From positions 1 through 42,160 of the forward strand of contig NZ_JXDF01000003.1 in the NCBI RefSeq assembly GCF_001308195.1: a stretch of DNA of 42,160 bases, read 5' to 3'. Each line of letters begins with the position of its first letter. Within the stretch, counting starts at the first letter, position 1. Position numbers and translations under genes: made by a program. The notes below the pieces were generated by a model. The model saw only the letters and a list, made by a program, of their open reading frames with translations, made no database searches and had not been told where the DNA came from. Shown piece after piece: positions 39,441 to 42,160 of this stretch. Source of the DNA: Apilactobacillus kunkeei (lineage in GTDB: Bacteria; Bacillota; Bacilli; Lactobacillales; Lactobacillaceae).

Positions 39441-39789
39441 CTGTTAAAAAAATTAGATATTTTTATAAAAATTATTGCTTCAAAAAATGGTATTAAATAT
39501 GTAATAGGATGATAATCTTAATGCATCATAAGTTTATGGCTTATTCGATTTTGTCTTGATTTTTATGATATAAGAAAATTTAAACAAAACTTAAATAATG
39601 ATTTTTTTAATTTTTCTTTTTTTAAGAATGCCTGTAAATCAACCTTTAAACCGTTATGATTAAAATAAAATTATAAAATATTAGTTAACCGTTGATATAT
39701 CAGTGGTTATGTCTCTTGATTGCTTAAAATATGTGTTTATAATTTCACTTGTCGATTAATTTATTTGCCTAAAGAGGAGGGGAAATAAT
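39441..39789 (+). promoter_or_regulatory. AT-rich leader region and promoter of the surface protein
   Basis: No gene is visible. TTGATT (39716-39721), 16 bases, TATAAT (39738-39743) is a good promoter. Just upstream AACC-GT-TGATATATCA-GT-GGTT (39687-39708) is a palindromic block that may be an operator. AGGAGGGG precedes the ATG at 39790. Confidence 0.6.
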
Positions 39790-42160
39790 ATGTTATACAA
39801 CCACAGACAGTTCAGAAAAAATTCTGACAAGAAAATCATGAGAAAAGTAAAGAAAAATTGGATTGTTTTATCAGTAGCTTCTTTTGCATTAATTGGAGCA
39901 TCTGCTGTAATTGAATCTAATCAAAATATTTCATTTGCTAGCGAAACTCAAGTTGCAGCAAATACTAATACTAATCAAAACAATAATAATTCAACAATTG
40001 ATAATCAAAAAAAGGATGCTAAGAATCATTTAGATGCTGAAGCAACTAAGGTAAAGGATGCCATTAATAATGATGGTTCTTTATCTCAATCTGACAAAGA
40101 CAGTCAAAATGCGGAAGTGGATTCATACAAGATTGCAGGAGAACAATCAATCGATAGCGCGACCGATTCTAACGGCATTAACCAAGCTTTAAGTGACGGT
40201 GAAAATAATATTGACTCAAGTCACGTAAAAGGACAAACGAGCAATGATCAAAATAATGTAAATGATTCAAATGCCGATAGTTCCAGTGATAATCAAAATA
40301 GCCAAAGTACAATTAGTAATCAATCACTACAATCAAGTGCCGAATCAATGTCATCGGGTGCCTCTTTAGTCAGCTCTGCATCAAGTTCGAACGAAAGTGA
40401 TGATGGGCTATCATTAAGGGATGGCTCTTCTGATGCACCTGCTGATAGCAATACTTATATTAGTGGACCCGGTGGAGCAACTGGTAAACAATATAAGAAT
40501 GCCATTGCCAACACTAAGTTAACTTATGACGGGGTAAATGATGACCCTTCTACTAATAAATACATGATTAACTTCCAATTTGGATCCGATTTAATTAGTA
40601 CTACTGGTGGGGTTGACCGTGTTCTAGAGTTCGCATTGAACTTGAGTCCAAACCTATCAAGCAAAGTTAGCAGGGTAACTGTTACCAATGATGATGGTAC
40701 TAAAGATCTAACCATGAATAATGGTAGATATTATATTAAGTACAAGACCGGTAAAGTTGTCGGTGGAAATATTGATATATCAGTTTATGTTGATCCAATT
40801 AAGGTAACTCCTGGGGACTGGATTTCAGCATTCATGTCAACCCATAGAGAATATAGTAATGGAAATCTTATACCAACTAGTACTCAAATTGCCTTCTCAT
40901 CAACAAGAAGTTTGACATATGACCAATTCGGTAATGACTTTAATTCTAAATTACTTGCCCAATTGCAAGGTAAAGTTTTAAATGACTTAAATCAAACATC
41001 TCCATTGAACCAAACTACCCAACTTAAGAATAACTACGTTTCTAAAATCAACGCTGTTACCACCAATGATGATTTCGTTAATGTTTTAAACTCCATCAAA
41101 AATGCATATAAAGCAGATAACAGTTCGTTGTCTAATGCTATTTCACAACTAAGCAGTCAAGCAGCAACTTCTACAAACAATGTTTCCAATCTTGGGAATT
41201 TACCTGCTAATGATAAGCAAACCGCTAACAATTCGATTAACAGTGCTTTACAAACCGCTAAATCGAATGTGATGGGTGTTTCTCAATCAAGTGACATTAC
41301 TGGTGCTTTATCAGATGGTATTAATTCCATTAAAAAAATTGAATTACAAGCAACCATTAATTCAGCCATTAATGATATTAACAATGCTGTTGCAAATACC
41401 ACTAATAAAATCAATTCGGATATTACACTATCTAAAGAAAATGCAGATAAACAACTTAAATCAGTTTCAGAACATAAGACTTCTTACACCGGGTTGATTC
41501 AATCAAGTAACGATGTATCAAAGATTTCAGGTTTACGTGATAATGCTGTTAACCAAATTAATAGTGACTATACTCCAGGGCCTTCTTTGAGTACGCAAAA
41601 ACAAACGGCCAAAAATAGTTTAGATAATGAAGCCAACAAAATTAAAGCTGCAATTGATGCTGATAATACATTGACCAATGATGAAAAGAATCGTCAAAAG
41701 AGTAAGGTGGATAGCATTAAAGCAGCAGCACAATCCCAGATTGATTCTGCCACTAATGCTGATGGTGTAAACAATGCACAAAGCCAAGGAATTTCTTCAA
41801 TCGACAATGCATATCAAACAAGCTCAACCTCATTAGCTGATCAGCAAGCTAATGCAAAAGGCCGATTGGATGCTGAAGCAACCAAGGTCAAACAAAAAAT
41901 TGATGCTGATAATAGTTTAACTAGCTCAGAAAAAGCAACTCAAAAAGCCAATGTCGATAGTGTAAAAGCAATTGATCAAGGAAAAATTGATGCTGCAACC
42001 AATGTTGATGACATTAATGCAGCATTCCAACAAGGAATTAACGATATCGATAGTCAATATGCCACAGCTAAGACATCACTATCTGACCAAAAATCTAATG
42101 CGAAGTCCCAATTGGATGCTGAAGCAACCAAGGTCAAACAAGAAATTGATGCTGACAATA
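39790..42160 (+). CDS. large DUF1542-repeat cell-surface protein, N-terminal part (partial)
   Basis: The frame is open from ATG 39790 (AGGAGGGG seven bases upstream) to the window edge, at least 790 codons. Residues 1-55 form an extended signal peptide (MRKVKKNWIVLSVASFALIG core, ending near ISFA), resembling KxYKxGKxW-type leaders. A first DUF1542-like unit lies near 78-160, a Ser/Asn-rich spacer near 160-215, a beta-rich domain near 220-390 (YISGPGGATGKQY, TKLTYDGVND), helical sequence to 610, then repeats of exactly 82 residues starting at 41623, 41869 and 42115, each with LD(A/N)EA(T/N)K and IDADN. These helical rods are found in giant adhesins such as Ebh. The sortase signal should lie beyond the window. 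Confidence 0.9.
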   Translation, partial: MLYNHRQFRKNSDKKIMRKVKKNWIVLSVASFALIGASAVIESNQNISFASETQVAANTNTNQNNNNSTIDNQKKDAKNHLDAEATKVKDAINNDGSLSQSDKDSQNAEVDSYKIAGEQSIDSATDSNGINQALSDGENNIDSSHVKGQTSNDQNNVNDSNADSSSDNQNSQSTISNQSLQSSAESMSSGASLVSSASSSNESDDGLSLRDGSSDAPADSNTYISGPGGATGKQYKNAIANTKLTYDGVNDDPSTNKYMINFQFGSDLISTTGGVDRVLEFALNLSPNLSSKVSRVTVTNDDGTKDLTMNNGRYYIKYKTGKVVGGNIDISVYVDPIKVTPGDWISAFMSTHREYSNGNLIPTSTQIAFSSTRSLTYDQFGNDFNSKLLAQLQGKVLNDLNQTSPLNQTTQLKNNYVSKINAVTTNDDFVNVLNSIKNAYKADNSSLSNAISQLSSQAATSTNNVSNLGNLPANDKQTANNSINSALQTAKSNVMGVSQSSDITGALSDGINSIKKIELQATINSAINDINNAVANTTNKINSDITLSKENADKQLKSVSEHKTSYTGLIQSSNDVSKISGLRDNAVNQINSDYTPGPSLSTQKQTAKNSLDNEANKIKAAIDADNTLTNDEKNRQKSKVDSIKAAAQSQIDSATNADGVNNAQSQGISSIDNAYQTSSTSLADQQANAKGRLDAEATKVKQKIDADNSLTSSEKATQKANVDSVKAIDQGKIDAATNVDDINAAFQQGINDIDSQYATAKTSLSDQKSNAKSQLDAEATKVKQEIDADN

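Noticed and set aside
1-42160. tRNA, rRNA or CRISPR arrays
   Set aside because: No TTCGAATC-type T-arm followed by CCA, no rRNA core sequence and no regular direct-repeat array was seen on either strand.

Overview
The window looks like a chromosomal segment of an AT-rich, low-GC Gram-positive lactic acid bacterium. Support: AGGAGG-type ribosome binding sites, several TTG starts, CIRCE and DinR-type LexA sites, a GH25 lysozyme, a DUF1542 cell-surface protein, and a zwf-gnd pair as used by obligate heterofermenters. An Apilactobacillus-like member of the Lactobacillaceae is my best guess; no rRNA or tRNA gene is present to fix the genus.

Layout. 1-91: right end of an IS3-family element. 105-1450: a small secreted protein, then a strongly promoted leader with a 30-codon ORF and extensive RNA structure. 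1448-7555: multicopper oxidase, gnd and zwf (oxidative pentose phosphate / phosphoketolase entry), and an MFS transporter. 7598-11077: NrdI, a CNNM/CBS membrane protein, a membrane-anchored Mrr-like nuclease behind a LexA box, and a small membrane protein. 11187-16833: a three-component envelope glycosylation operon (GtrA, GT-C, GT2) divergent from an OmpR-type two-component system, with paired 11-bp-period half-sites between them. 16985-21950: GH25 lysozyme with a hairpin between Shine-Dalgarno and start, CIRCE-controlled tandem Hsp20 genes, small membrane proteins and a CPBP protein. 22132-28602: accessory stretch with unknown AT-rich genes, a Sau3AI/LlaKR2I-like restriction-modification pair (GATC predicted), and a DUF4238 protein. 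28801-32312: small paralogous membrane proteins, a GNAT, a DUF4352 protein, a Pho-box-preceded secreted histidine-phosphatase-like protein, and a candidate structured RNA. 32307-37602: a LysR-regulated redox gene cluster (two SDR-type proteins, flavodoxin, cupin, two cyclophilin-like proteins, two unlisted small exported/membrane peptides) bracketed by exact 41-bp inverted copies of a terminator. 37581-39404: MerR regulator and divergent 14-TM MFS exporter sharing a classic 19-bp-spacer promoter. 39790 to the end: the start of a large repeat-built surface protein that runs off the window.

The most interesting signals are regulatory: the leader at 793-1323 with mutually exclusive stems overlapping a tiny ORF; the hairpin that would bring the lysozyme Shine-Dalgarno to its start codon; a methyltransferase promoter whose -35 box contains the predicted target GATC; four exactly 11-bp-spaced TTTACA repeats before the secreted phosphatase-like gene; a multi-branched RNA at 31770-32000; and the terminator-flanked redox cluster. 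All calls come from reading the sequence; no database search was run.
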